From Chitinophaga sp. S165 (GTDB taxonomy: Bacteria; Bacteroidota; Bacteroidia; Chitinophagales; Chitinophagaceae), in contig NZ_QGTG01000001.1 in the NCBI RefSeq assembly GCF_003182155.1, forward strand, positions 1,980,991 to 2,044,990: a stretch of 64,000 nt of DNA, given 5' to 3'. Below the pieces are notes generated by a model. It saw nothing but the letters and a program-made list of their open reading frames with translations, was not told the origin of the DNA and searched no databases. Numbering within the stretch: the stretch's first letter is position 1; every line of letters begins with the position of its first letter. A program made the position numbers and the translations under genes. This document shows, piece after piece, positions 28,826-36,890 of this stretch.

Positions 28826-29047
28826 TGTTAAGACTATTGAAACACAAGACCCTTCTGTCGGCATGATAGCTATTCAATACATTGACAATCATAACAGATA
28901 CACTAATGCACGGGATTAGTTTTCAGGGCGCTAAAATAGATGCGCAATGTTAAGTTTACATTAAGTCATTGTTAACTTTAAGGCATATTTTTATGCCTAT
29001 TAAGCCCGCGGGATTTTGCAAATGAGTTTGCGGCTGTTTATACTAGT
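28826..29047. other. Intergenic stretch upstream of the sigma operon
   Basis: This part of a 312-base gene-free region contains no plausible gene. It is AT-rich with several GTTAA/TTAAG-like words around 28945-28985 (TTAAGTTTACATTAAG, then GTTAACTTTAAGG), which might be regulator sites. The end near 29048 is the Mla operon terminator. Confidence 0.3.
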
Positions 29048-29076
29048 AAAAAAAAAGCCCCGCTAATCAGCGAGGC
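29048..29076 (-). terminator. Intrinsic terminator of the Mla-type operon
   Basis: GCCCCGCT (29057-29064) pairs with AGCGAGGC (29069-29076) with one wobble pair and a four-base loop. On the minus strand it runs into nine T residues. Confidence 0.88.
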
Positions 29077-29084
29077 GTTCGAAT

Positions 29085-30101
29085 TTATTTCTGAGCATTT
29101 TTTATACTGTCCTTTCTGGCCTTTTCTTCACGTTTGGCCTTTTTCTTAAAGAACCCTCTCAACAGGAAATTGTGTTGCGCTGCCTCAAGGTCTTCGTTCA
29201 GCTTACCCGTACTGAGATTCAGGTTTTTCAACGCCGCTTTCAGATCTTCCCCTGATTGTGGATCATTCAGTAATACACCTACAGGTGAATTAGCTCCGTT
29301 CAGGCTTTCATTCAGCCCTTGTGTAGTGCTTTTCAGGTTGGATACCACTTCATTTGCATTGCCCGCTACATCTTTCATCTGAGCGACAGCAGAGCGGAGA
29401 TTGCTGAATACCGTTGTATCGGTTATCAGATCGTTCGTAAGCGATCCTTCTTTACGCAGGCTGGCAGCATAGTCGGCCAGTCCGCGGGTGAGTCGTTCTG
29501 TATTGCTGGCAGACTTCTCCAGGGAAGTAACGGTCAATGCCAGGTTATTATACAGCGTTTCATCTGTCACCAGCTTGCCCAGTGAACCTTCTCCATCCAC
29601 CATTCTCTTACTGAGTACCTTCAGGTTGCCGGTGATGGCCAGTAACTGTTTGTTGTTTTCCTGCAGGGTGGTCATGATCTCGTCAGGGCTGATATTCACA
29701 GCTACTTTGAGCTGGTCTCCGTCCTGGATACCTGGTACATTGTCGGAACCGCCAGCCAGTGCAATGATCTTATTCCCTACAAGACCATCAGAACCGACTT
29801 TTGCAAGTACATCCTTATGTATGAATTTGGCTGAACTCTCTTCAATGTTCAGTACCACTTCTATCTTATTATGTTCAAGGAAAGTGATCTTCTTTACGTT
29901 TCCCACTTTTACGCCCGAATACCATACGCTGTTGCCTGTTTGTACACCGCCGATATCATTAAAGACAGCGGTTACACGCACCGCCTTTACAAATGCCTTC
30001 TTTTGTCCGCCAAGTGTAAGTACGCCAACGATAACGATCAGCAAACCTATGGTTATAAAAATGCCTACGATAACGGAGCGTCTGTTGCTTGATTCTTTCA
30101 T
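29085..30101 (-). CDS. mlaD: MlaD-family (MCE) periplasmic substrate-binding protein
   Basis: One N-terminal membrane anchor (VIVGIFITIGLLIVIVGVLTLGG) precedes an MCE domain (AVFNDIGGVQTGNSVWYSGVKVGNVKKI...VLAKVGSDGLVGNKIIAL). The last 200 residues are a helical, coiled-coil-like region with repeated L-x-x-x-x-x-L spacing. This is the Bacteroidota long MlaD form, which should span the periplasm. It is encoded last in a three-gene operon with an MlaF-type ATPase and MlaE-type permease, three bases after the ATPase. Together they move phospholipids between membranes; direction is not shown by the sequence. Confidence 0.88.
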   Translation of the reverse strand: MKESSNRRSVIVGIFITIGLLIVIVGVLTLGGQKKAFVKAVRVTAVFNDIGGVQTGNSVWYSGVKVGNVKKITFLEHNKIEVVLNIEESSAKFIHKDVLAKVGSDGLVGNKIIALAGGSDNVPGIQDGDQLKVAVNISPDEIMTTLQENNKQLLAITGNLKVLSKRMVDGEGSLGKLVTDETLYNNLALTVTSLEKSASNTERLTRGLADYAASLRKEGSLTNDLITDTTVFSNLRSAVAQMKDVAGNANEVVSNLKSTTQGLNESLNGANSPVGVLLNDPQSGEDLKAALKNLNLSTGKLNEDLEAAQHNFLLRGFFKKKAKREEKARKDSIKNAQK

Positions 30102-30104
30102 ATC

Positions 30105-30851
30105 TTACTGTATAAAATTATAATCATAAAATTCTTTGATAAGGTCATCCTGCGTAGTGAATACCTCGTCAAAAGTACCCCGCTTTACAAATTTCCCTTC
30201 TTTCATTACCACGATCTTATCGCCGGTATCTTTAGCGCAGGTAAGATCATGTGTAATGATAATTGAACTGGTGTGAAAACGACGCTGTACCTCGTTGATC
30301 AGGTTATTGATCTCGGTACAGGTGATAGGGTCCAGTCCTGCTGTCGGTTCATCATATAACATAATGTCAGGACGGAGGATCAGTGTGCGGGCAATGCCTA
30401 TACGCTTACGCTGTCCGCCCGACAGCTCAGAAGGCATCTGGTCAACTGTCTTTGCCAGGCCAACGGCCTCCAGCACGACAGTAACCATTCTCTTCACCTG
30501 GGCATGTGTGATATTAGGCGTATTCCTTTTAAGTGGGAAGGCCAGGTTCTCACCTACCGTCATACTATCATACAATGCACCGTTCTGAAAGCAGAATCCT
30601 ACCTTGAGGCGCAATTCACGCAAGGCCACATTATCAAGCTTATCTACTTCCTGCCCCAGCACATTCACAGAACCGGAATCAGGTTTCAGTAAACCCGCTA
30701 TGATCTTGATCAATACAGATTTTCCGGTTCCTGAACGTCCCAGCACTACTACATTCTCTCCCTTGTGCACATCGATATCAATACCACGCAGCACGTGATT
30801 ACTTCCAAATGACTTATACAAGTTATGGATGTCAATCACCTTTTCGTTCAT
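30105..30851 (-). CDS. mlaF: MlaF-family ABC transporter ATPase
   Basis: The start at 30851 (MNEKVIDIHNLYKSFG) is preferred; an earlier in-frame Met at 30878 is possible. Walker A is LGRSGTGKS, the signature is LSGGQRKR, Walker B is IMLYDEPTAGLDP, and the switch His is in IIITHD. The G-x-S-G-T-G-K-S variant and the nearby R-K-R signature are typical of MlaF. It pairs with the MlaE-type permease encoded upstream and the MCE protein downstream. Confidence 0.9.
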   Translation of the reverse strand: MNEKVIDIHNLYKSFGSNHVLRGIDIDVHKGENVVVLGRSGTGKSVLIKIIAGLLKPDSGSVNVLGQEVDKLDNVALRELRLKVGFCFQNGALYDSMTVGENLAFPLKRNTPNITHAQVKRMVTVVLEAVGLAKTVDQMPSELSGGQRKRIGIARTLILRPDIMLYDEPTAGLDPITCTEINNLINEVQRRFHTSSIIITHDLTCAKDTGDKIVVMKEGKFVKRGTFDEVFTTQDDLIKEFYDYNFIQ

Positions 30852-30881
30852 ATTTATTTCCGGAGTAAATGACTTCATATT

Positions 30882-31676
30882 TTAACGGATAGAGTTGGCT
30901 ATTTGAACAATAAATACCTCTTCGAGGAAGATCAGGAACATGGATATCACCACAGAGATGTTGGCAGCCTTACCAACCCCTTGCGTACCCTGGGTAGCAT
31001 GATACCCCTGATAACAACTTACTACTCCAATTGTAAAGCCAAATACCACAGCTTTGATACCCGTGGTGATGAAATCGAGAAAGTAAATATTTTTAAACGC
31101 TTCCTGAAAAAAGCTGATAAATGAAGTCTGCTCATTGAGGTGGATATCGAGGAATGAACCCAGCAGTCCCACAAGACCTGTATAAGCCACCAGGATGGGA
31201 ATAGAGATAGTGGTTGCCATTACCCTGGTCACTACCAGGAATTTAAACGGATTGATCGCAGAAACCTCCATCGCATCTATCTGTTCTGTTACCCTCATCG
31301 ACGCCAGCTCAGCACCGATACCGGACCCCACTTTACCGGCACAGATCAGGGCTGTTACCAACGGGGCCAATGCCCTGATCACAGCAATTGCGATCAGCGA
31401 AGGTAGCCAGGAAGTAGCACCAAATTCTGAAAGGGAAGGTCTGGACTGTTTGGTAAATACAAGACCTGTAATGAATCCCGTCATTGTAATGAGGGCAAGG
31501 GATTTATATCCCACCTGAAAACACTGACGGATCACTTCACGTACTTCTATTGGGCGCTTAAAGGCCTCTGCGAAGATCCTGGCTATGAATGAGAAAATAT
31601 TATAAATGTCTTTGAAAAAGCCATCAATGCCTTTTGATATGACTGGTTTCTCCGGTTGTTCGATATTTGAGTCCAT
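30882..31676 (-). CDS. mlaE: MlaE-family ABC transporter permease
   Basis: A 264-residue inner-membrane protein with about five to six segments (SLALITMTGFITGLVFT, LIAIAVIRALAPLVTALICAG, ISIPILVAYTGLVGLLG and others). The cytoplasmic coupling part includes G-x-G-I-G-A-E-L-A-S-M-R-V-T-E-Q-I-D-A-M-E, the MlaE signature. An unusual N-terminal 40 residues precede the permease fold. It is the first gene of the operon. Confidence 0.92.
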   Translation of the reverse strand: MDSNIEQPEKPVISKGIDGFFKDIYNIFSFIARIFAEAFKRPIEVREVIRQCFQVGYKSLALITMTGFITGLVFTKQSRPSLSEFGATSWLPSLIAIAVIRALAPLVTALICAGKVGSGIGAELASMRVTEQIDAMEVSAINPFKFLVVTRVMATTISIPILVAYTGLVGLLGSFLDIHLNEQTSFISFFQEAFKNIYFLDFITTGIKAVVFGFTIGVVSCYQGYHATQGTQGVGKAANISVVISMFLIFLEEVFIVQIANSIR

Positions 31677-31894
31677 TCGCAGTTTTTAAGGAATTGCTAA
31701 TATAAGTAGCCTGACAGTTATTTACTAACTACAATTTTGGTTCTCATTTGTTAAACGAGGCCATGCACTTGTCAGCAATTCCAGGTAAAATTCCAAGATA
31801 CGGACTTATCTGCAATGGGATTGCATATATAACTATTTAATAATAAAAATTTAAATACAGATGTCCTTTTAAGACAGGAGAAATGGTGTAACCT
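31677..31894. other. Intergenic stretch upstream of the Mla-type operon
   Basis: First part of a 319-base gene-free region. It should hold the promoter of the minus-strand Mla operon, but no TAnnTTTG box with proper spacing stands out. A plus-strand-encoded short frame on the reverse strand (31772-31996) has no family features and is taken as chance. Confidence 0.3.
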
Positions 31895-31941
31895 GTAGTC
31901 AAAGTTGCACAATAAAAACCGTTTTGTGCAACTTTGACTAC
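31895..31941. repeat. 18-bp perfect inverted repeat with 11-base loop
   Basis: GTAGTCAAAGTTGCACAA (31895-31912) is exactly complementary to 31924-31941. No T run follows in either direction, so it is not a plain terminator. It resembles the joined terminal repeats of an insertion element or a small palindromic element. No transposase is present. Confidence 0.55.
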
Positions 31942-31961
31942 GGCTCAGAAGCCGTTTTATC
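31940..31961 (+). terminator. Short hairpin with T run
   Basis: ACGGCT (31940-31945) pairs with AGCCGT (31950-31955) around CAGA, then TTTTATCTT. It would terminate on the plus strand, although no plus-strand gene lies upstream. It abuts the larger inverted repeat. Confidence 0.35.
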
Positions 31962-31995
31962 TTATTGACAATCAGCAACAATGACACACTTCGCA

Positions 31996-33507
31996 TCAGG
32001 CCAATTGGTCAATGCCCCATTGTTTCATGATATCGTTGCTGAAGATATTTGCTACGGCAGGTTCTATGATCCTGGACCTGGCTATCAGGAACTTATCAAG
32101 ACTGTTCCCATACATCCGGCGCAAACGTTCGGGAGCAATGGTGCTCATTTTACCCCAGTGAAAAGTGAAAGATATATTTTCCTGCTCCAGTTTATTCCAG
32201 ACCGCATCGTAAAACCCAAGTGTTTCCGGTGTGAGAATGCCATCCAACTCCAGCACACATGTAACAGGTGCAAAACGGGTGAAAGCCATCGTAGCAGGAG
32301 AAGATTTCACAAAACGGAAAGCGAATAAGCCCACAAATGGCCCTGCCGATTCGTTCATTTCCATCAATACCTCTACCACGCGCTTCACGGAAGACAAGGG
32401 CAGCCCGATAGCTGCGCTGGCCAGTTTGCCCCGTAGTTTTGTATTATTAAAGATCTCACTCAGCCTCCCGAATTGTTTCTCATGCATGTTCAGGCTTGCT
32501 GTCAATACCTTGTTGACCATTAGAGGTACCAGACCTGGTACCACGCCAGCCAGCTTGCCTATATAACATGGGGCGTCATCACCGGGGCCAATACCGGCTG
32601 AATTAGGACCTGGCGCTGTGTAGTCACTCCGGTAAGGATGCTTGTACATTGTGGTCATGAAAACCCCGTTCTTCATATCATAAGGGTTAATGAGGATCTG
32701 CATATGAAACGGCCTTACGCCCGGATAAGGCAAGTGTGGATTGCTGAAATCCAGTTCACCCATCTGCCTGATCATGGCGTCATCATATGGCGCGCGGCGC
32801 TGGTAAGACTCCAGCAGGAAATCATCTTCCGCCTCTATGAGTGCTCCATGCACAAATCCAAGTGCGCCTATGTTCACTAATGCCGCATTAAATATTTCGT
32901 CGTCCCGCAATAATGTAGCGCCTAGTTTATCAGGAAAGGTATCCGACATTACGGGATAGGACTGCCGCTCAATCCACAGCTGTGTATCAGGGCCGGTGAT
33001 GAGGTGCAATGCTACCACACTTTCCTGAATAGCGCCAAAGTCCAGTGCTGCGCCATGGGTCCCTGTAGCAATCGCTCCGGCAATGGTCTGACCGTTGCTG
33101 GCTCCTGTTGCAGAAAGGGACATTCCCAGGCCATGCAAGTGTTTGCTTAGCTCCCATACCCGATTGCCACACTGTGCCATACACAGATATTTCGGATCGC
33201 GGGGATACTTTGGTGATACACTGCCTGCTGACACCGGAAAACGGATATTCAATGGCTTTGTATTCAGAATGATGCCATTGGTGGCAGCAATAGGGCTAAA
33301 TGACCAGCTGCCGCCCAGCGCCCGCAGTGAGGTCTTCGTTTGCATCGCTTCCCTGATGATCTCCTGTATCCCTTTGGTCGTATCGTTGTAGATATCCAAT
33401 GCCCTGCCTGTAGTTTCATTTGCAAGATCATACAGGTCCTTTACCGGCTGTGTAAACGTGCCATGTTCATTGCTCCATGTAAAAGCACCGTTTTTAATAA
33501 TTTTCAT
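31996..33507 (-). CDS. FAD-linked oxidase (FAD_binding_4 type)
   Basis: The start at 33507 (MKIIKNGAFTWSNEHGTF) is used; the longer frame overlaps the next gene upstream. The FAD-binding PP-loop region shows the VAO/PCMH pattern: LRALGGSWSFSPIAATNGIILNT, then ASNGQTIAGAIATGTHGAA. The substrate domain follows, with an aromatic-rich segment (FHMQILINPYDMKN). The T-H-G-A-A motif and overall size (503 residues) fit the family that includes cholesterol oxidase type II and aldonolactone oxidases. There is no signal peptide. The substrate cannot be inferred. The gene appears to stand alone between the Mla operon and a small lipoprotein gene. Confidence 0.75.
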   Translation of the reverse strand: MKIIKNGAFTWSNEHGTFTQPVKDLYDLANETTGRALDIYNDTTKGIQEIIREAMQTKTSLRALGGSWSFSPIAATNGIILNTKPLNIRFPVSAGSVSPKYPRDPKYLCMAQCGNRVWELSKHLHGLGMSLSATGASNGQTIAGAIATGTHGAALDFGAIQESVVALHLITGPDTQLWIERQSYPVMSDTFPDKLGATLLRDDEIFNAALVNIGALGFVHGALIEAEDDFLLESYQRRAPYDDAMIRQMGELDFSNPHLPYPGVRPFHMQILINPYDMKNGVFMTTMYKHPYRSDYTAPGPNSAGIGPGDDAPCYIGKLAGVVPGLVPLMVNKVLTASLNMHEKQFGRLSEIFNNTKLRGKLASAAIGLPLSSVKRVVEVLMEMNESAGPFVGLFAFRFVKSSPATMAFTRFAPVTCVLELDGILTPETLGFYDAVWNKLEQENISFTFHWGKMSTIAPERLRRMYGNSLDKFLIARSRIIEPAVANIFSNDIMKQWGIDQLA

Positions 33508-33542
33508 AGCGGATGAATGTTGGGGTGAAAGAATATAACAAC

Positions 33543-33896
33543 TTACAAAGGATCTGTCTGAGGCTGACAGGGAGCTGCGCATTTCCATTCCAACGTCAGC
33601 GGACAATAGATCCCCAGCGTACAAACAGTCAGCAGCGCATTTCCGAAGTTGTTCTTAACAAGGACCTCTGCTACTCCATTCACACCCAGTGAATCGCATA
33701 CAGGTGTATGGATCATCTGAGGTTTGTTAAGCAGGCCCCAGAAAAGACTGTAGGTCCTGACTTTGTTCAAGGGAGTAACACCGGTTGAAGGAAGCGCATG
33801 AGTAGCAACGCGGTAAGAGTAACAGCTACTTGCGCAGAATACCATAGCTATCAGTATAGCAGCTATGGTAATGTTGTGGAATTTGGGGCAACGCAT
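33543..33896 (-). CDS. Bor/Iss-like small lipoprotein
   Basis: The start at 33896 (MRCPKFHNITIAAILIAMVFCASSC) yields a lipoprotein signal with lipobox CASSC. The mature part, with SYSLFWGLLNKPQ..., then CTLGIYCPLTLEWKCA, resembles the Bor/Iss serum-resistance lipoproteins (C-T-L-G-I-Y-x-P). The upstream extension in frame (28 residues) is charged and lacks features. Bor-like proteins in Bacteroidota are widespread but uncharacterised. The similarity is by eye and moderate. Confidence 0.6.
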   Translation of the reverse strand: MRCPKFHNITIAAILIAMVFCASSCYSYRVATHALPSTGVTPLNKVRTYSLFWGLLNKPQMIHTPVCDSLGVNGVAEVLVKNNFGNALLTVCTLGIYCPLTLEWKCAAPCQPQTDPL

Positions 33897-33923
33897 AGCA
33901 ATATTTTCTACTAAAATAGGAAT

Positions 33924-33960
33924 AAAAAAGGAAACCCTTTTCTTAAGGATTTCCTTTTTT
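33924..33960 (-). terminator. Intrinsic terminator
   Basis: AAAAAAGGAAA pairs with TTTCCTTTTTT, with a further CCTT/AAGG pairing inside. On the minus strand a T-rich tail follows. It lies between the small membrane protein gene (33981) and the Bor-like gene, separating their transcripts. Confidence 0.75.
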
Positions 33961-33980
33961 CTACTGTTACACAGTGGCAT

Positions 33981-34226
33981 CTATCTGCCGTATCGTTCTA
34001 TCTGTTGCTGCTGATGGTCACGGAAACACCCGTTACCTCGACCGAATGCAAAACGCATTAAAAACACGTTTGTTGCTATGAACAATACGATGACCATTAT
34101 GGCGGCCACTTTGCTCATCGTAGCCAGTGCGGGTTTCTTTGAAAAACCTCCGAAGATGTAACCGATAATAAACACCATACTGGCGACGAACAGAATACGG
34201 ATAATAATGATGAATGCAAGTCCCAT
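33981..34226 (-). CDS. Small two-segment membrane protein, unknown function
   Basis: An 81-residue protein with two hydrophobic helices (AFIIIIRILFVASMVFIIGYIFGG and VAAIMVIVLFIATNVFLMRFAF) and a basic, Gln-rich tail (RDHQQQQIERYGR). No family is recognised. A -7-like box (TAGTTTTG on the minus strand, 34283-34276) lies about 50 bases upstream. It is bounded by a terminator downstream, so it is probably monocistronic. Confidence 0.55.
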   Translation of the reverse strand: MGLAFIIIIRILFVASMVFIIGYIFGGFSKKPALATMSKVAAIMVIVLFIATNVFLMRFAFGRGNGCFRDHQQQQIERYGR

Positions 34227-34358
34227 AAGTTGATAATTTTATTTGTGATGATTAATTATTCCAGGCATCTGCAAACAAAACTACAGGTACATGCAGGCTT
34301 TTTAAGGACAGAGTAGATAAGAGGGGAAAGTGTTACGACAAGATGGGAATTAGCTTGA

Positions 34359-35060
34359 TCAGTCTTTGGATAAATTAAGCATCCGGGTCACATTCTCTTT
34401 GTAGAATTCGCTCACAGGTATTTCCTTGTTGCCGATCATAACAAGGTCCCGCTTAACGGCAGTGATCTTCCTGGCTGCCACGAGGAAAGACTTATGTGTC
34501 CGTATGAATGCAGGAGGTGGCAGCTTCTCTTCTATCGCCTTAATGGTCATACGCGTAAGAACGGGTTTGGTTGACGATGACAGATAGATTTTGATATAGT
34601 CTCTCAAACCCTCAATATATTCGATATCTGCCACGACAATTTTCACTTGTACATATTCTACATACACAAAGAAGTCTTTAGGCACATCAGCAGCCTTGTG
34701 TTGTAAGCGGAATAATTCATATGCATGGTTGCACGCTCTCAGGAACCGCTCAAAACTGAAGGGCTTCAAAAGGTAATCCGCTACCTGCAATTCGAAGCCT
34801 TCCATAGCGTATTGCTCATAGGCAGTCACCAGTATGACCATCGGAGGCTGTGGCAATGACCGTAAGAACTGTAACCCGTTCAGCCGGGGCATCTGGATGT
34901 CCAGGAAGATCAGGTCCACCTGTTCGTGCTGCATTACCTCCATCGCTTCCATTGCATTCTTACAGGTCTTTATAAGCTGTAAAAATGGTATCTGCCGGAT
35001 ATTATCTTCCAGCAGTTCCCGCACCAGCAGTTCATCGTCTATGACAATACAGCGCATCAT
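34359..35060 (-). CDS. LytTR-family response regulator
   Basis: The receiver domain (residues 1-120) has the acidic pair in VIDDE, the phosphoacceptor Asp54 (IFLDIQMP), a Thr in VTAYEQ and the Lys in LLKPFS. A LytTR DNA-binding domain follows (about 135-230: VQVKIVVADIEYIEGLRDYIKIY... FIRTHKSFLVAARKI). The ATG overlaps the TGA of the histidine-kinase gene (ATGA), giving translational coupling. It is the output of the LytS-like kinase encoded upstream. Confidence 0.92.
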   Translation of the reverse strand: MMRCIVIDDELLVRELLEDNIRQIPFLQLIKTCKNAMEAMEVMQHEQVDLIFLDIQMPRLNGLQFLRSLPQPPMVILVTAYEQYAMEGFELQVADYLLKPFSFERFLRACNHAYELFRLQHKAADVPKDFFVYVEYVQVKIVVADIEYIEGLRDYIKIYLSSSTKPVLTRMTIKAIEEKLPPPAFIRTHKSFLVAARKITAVKRDLVMIGNKEIPVSEFYKENVTRMLNLSKD

Positions 35061-36085
35061 GTAAGGACCAAAGTTAAGGTAATATGAAAGAGGTTCTTTT
35101 CGCTCTTGACCATCAGGGAATATTTGCCTTTATACAACAATTCCAGACGCGACCTGACATTGGCCAACCCTATACCCGAGTTCTCATCTTTAGCTGTAGC
35201 ATTCTCGTCGTCAAACCTGTTTTTTACATTAAAGACCAGCTGTCCCTTCTTTACCTGCAGATGAATATCTATTTGTGGTTGTAAGAGATAATTCACACCA
35301 TGTTTGAAAGCATTTTCAACAAAGGGTATCAGCAGCATAGGTTCTAAGGTAAGGCCCTCTCCATCTTCTTCTATCTCCGTTACGCTGCTGACCATCACTT
35401 CACTGCCAAAGCGCAGCTTCTGTAATTCGATATAACTCTTCAGATATTCTACTTCCTTTATTAAGGACACCTTTTTTCCCTGTGTATCATACAGCATATA
35501 ACGCATCAGGTCAGACAGCATGATGAGGGAAGATTCCAGCTTATCCGATTTCTTCCTTGCCAGAGAGACCAGGTTTGTCAGCACGTTAAACAGGAAGTGA
35601 GGACTGATCTGTGACCGAAGGAACTTCAGCTCTGTAGAAAGCTGTTCAGTTCGTCTTTTTTCCTTTGTTTTTTCTAACATAACTTTATCTGCCACCCTTC
35701 GATAAATGATACTGACAACGAAGATTCCTACAGATGGGCCAAAAACAAACTTATATGCAGTAACATCTTTCAATACATCAGGGAACCAGAAAGCCAGAAC
35801 GTAGTATTTCAACCGGAACGATACAAACAGTAGCAGAACGGCTACGGGAACGTATAACCACCACCACTTCCTGTTCATCAAGCCCGGATAGAAAAGAAAA
35901 GCGTTACTATAAAAAATAGACATATGTATCAATACGGATATGGTAAAGAACAAACCGGGAAAAGGCCCTATCCGGTAATTACTGGCGGGAGTAGACACCA
36001 GGTAAGGCAGGAGCAGTAGCACGCCCCATATCAGGGCATGGATCCCTCCCTCTGTAAGGGCATATTTATTGTACAGTATCTTCAT
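35057..36085 (-). CDS. LytS/YehU-type sensor histidine kinase
   Basis: About four membrane segments at the N-terminus (LIWGVLLLLPYLV, GLFFTISVLIHMSIFYSNAFLF, LYVPVAVLLLFVSFRL and VGIFVVSIIY) form a sensor part without an extracellular domain. The kinase core is the His_kinase type: His163 in RSQISPHFLFNVLTNL, with N box in PFVENAFKHG and G box in GIGLANVRSRLELLY. This family signals through LytTR regulators, as encoded immediately downstream. A pair of TTTAACAGC repeats upstream (36110-36129) may be the site of autoregulation. Confidence 0.92.
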   Translation of the reverse strand: MKILYNKYALTEGGIHALIWGVLLLLPYLVSTPASNYRIGPFPGLFFTISVLIHMSIFYSNAFLFYPGLMNRKWWWLYVPVAVLLLFVSFRLKYYVLAFWFPDVLKDVTAYKFVFGPSVGIFVVSIIYRRVADKVMLEKTKEKRRTEQLSTELKFLRSQISPHFLFNVLTNLVSLARKKSDKLESSLIMLSDLMRYMLYDTQGKKVSLIKEVEYLKSYIELQKLRFGSEVMVSSVTEIEEDGEGLTLEPMLLIPFVENAFKHGVNYLLQPQIDIHLQVKKGQLVFNVKNRFDDENATAKDENSGIGLANVRSRLELLYKGKYSLMVKSEKNLFHITLTLVLT

Positions 36086-36096
36086 GATCTATCATA

Positions 36097-36129
36097 CAAA
36101 AATAGCCAATTTAACAGCTATTTAACAGC
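36097..36129 (-). promoter_or_regulatory. -7 box with two direct repeats upstream, candidate LytTR site
   Basis: On the minus strand, TATTTTTG at 36104-36097 matches TAnnTTTG. Upstream of it, GCTGTTAAA is present twice (36129-36121 and 36118-36110), with an 11-base start-to-start distance. The GTTAA core resembles LytTR-type half-sites, so autoregulation by the adjacent response regulator is plausible. The spacing is half that of the classical 21-22 base arrangement. Confidence 0.35.
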
Positions 36130-36200
36130 GGGTATAGACAAGACGGGAATATGTGTAGATCACATAACCTTATATTCGTCTCATCATCATCCAATATACA

Positions 36201-36782
36201 ATGAAGCACCTGCTTTATATACTCTTTGCTTTTTCCCTCTACGCCTGCTCTCCCAAACTTGATCAGGCGAGACTCAGCAACAACCGTTCTTACCGGGACA
36301 CTACCTATATACTTGAGTGGAGCCCTGACCGCAAACTTACATGGGAAGACTTTAAGGGGAAGCCTGATCGTCACCTGGAATCAAACGTGGCAGCCAGATC
36401 ATCCTGCCGGTTCGGTATACGAGTTGACACCAGTAATGCATCTAACGTTACCGTAGTAGTAACAAACGAATTCATACGCCATCAAAGCAGTGTGAGGGCT
36501 GAACGAAAAACACCCGCTTTACTGGCACATGAACAATTGCACTTCGACCTATGCGAAGTATATGCAAGAACATTAAGAAAACAGCTGGCCAATACGCAAC
36601 TTAGCTTACACAACGCTAACAAGGTAGCTACAGATATTTTCCTGGAAGTATACAAAGCCTACAAAGAAAGGCAGTGGGCATATGATGAGGAAACACATCA
36701 CGGACTGGAACCAGCTCTCCAACAACGCTGGGCACAAAACATCGAAAAGGAGCTGGCTGCACTCTCTGCCTATACACGCTGA
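36201..36782 (+). CDS. DUF922-like lipoprotein with HExxH motif
   Basis: A lipoprotein signal (MKHLLYILFAFSLYACS, Cys16). The mature part carries the DUF922 pattern: R-K-L-T-W-E-D-F-K-G-K-P-D, then LLAHEQLHFDLCEVYARTLR. The H-E-Q-L-H at about residues 111-115 is a zinc-protease-like motif. Members are predicted but unproven secreted metalloproteases. It is divergent from the LytS kinase, and the next gene in the same direction is an outer-membrane barrel 108 bases away. Confidence 0.75.
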   Translation: MKHLLYILFAFSLYACSPKLDQARLSNNRSYRDTTYILEWSPDRKLTWEDFKGKPDRHLESNVAARSSCRFGIRVDTSNASNVTVVVTNEFIRHQSSVRAERKTPALLAHEQLHFDLCEVYARTLRKQLANTQLSLHNANKVATDIFLEVYKAYKERQWAYDEETHHGLEPALQQRWAQNIEKELAALSAYTR

Positions 36783-36890
36783 CAATCCTTGCATATTTTA
36801 TTAACCTTGTTTAACATTAAAGCAAGGCATATTAACCTGCTTTCGCAGGTGGTGGCTCTAACTTCATACTTTTTAAGAAGAACTACCATT

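Noticed and set aside
29488-30123. 211-residue plus-strand frame opposite the MCE gene
   Set aside because: Composition is Ser/Thr/Pro-heavy and reflects the antisense of helical coding; no family pattern.
31772-31996. Short minus-strand frame in the gap after the FAD oxidase
   Set aside because: No signal or family pattern, and it runs through the 18-bp inverted repeat; taken as non-coding.
36835-36850. ACCTGC-TTTC-GCAGGT hairpin between the DUF922 and receptor genes
   Set aside because: Only six pairs and no T run; not enough for a terminator or riboswitch claim.
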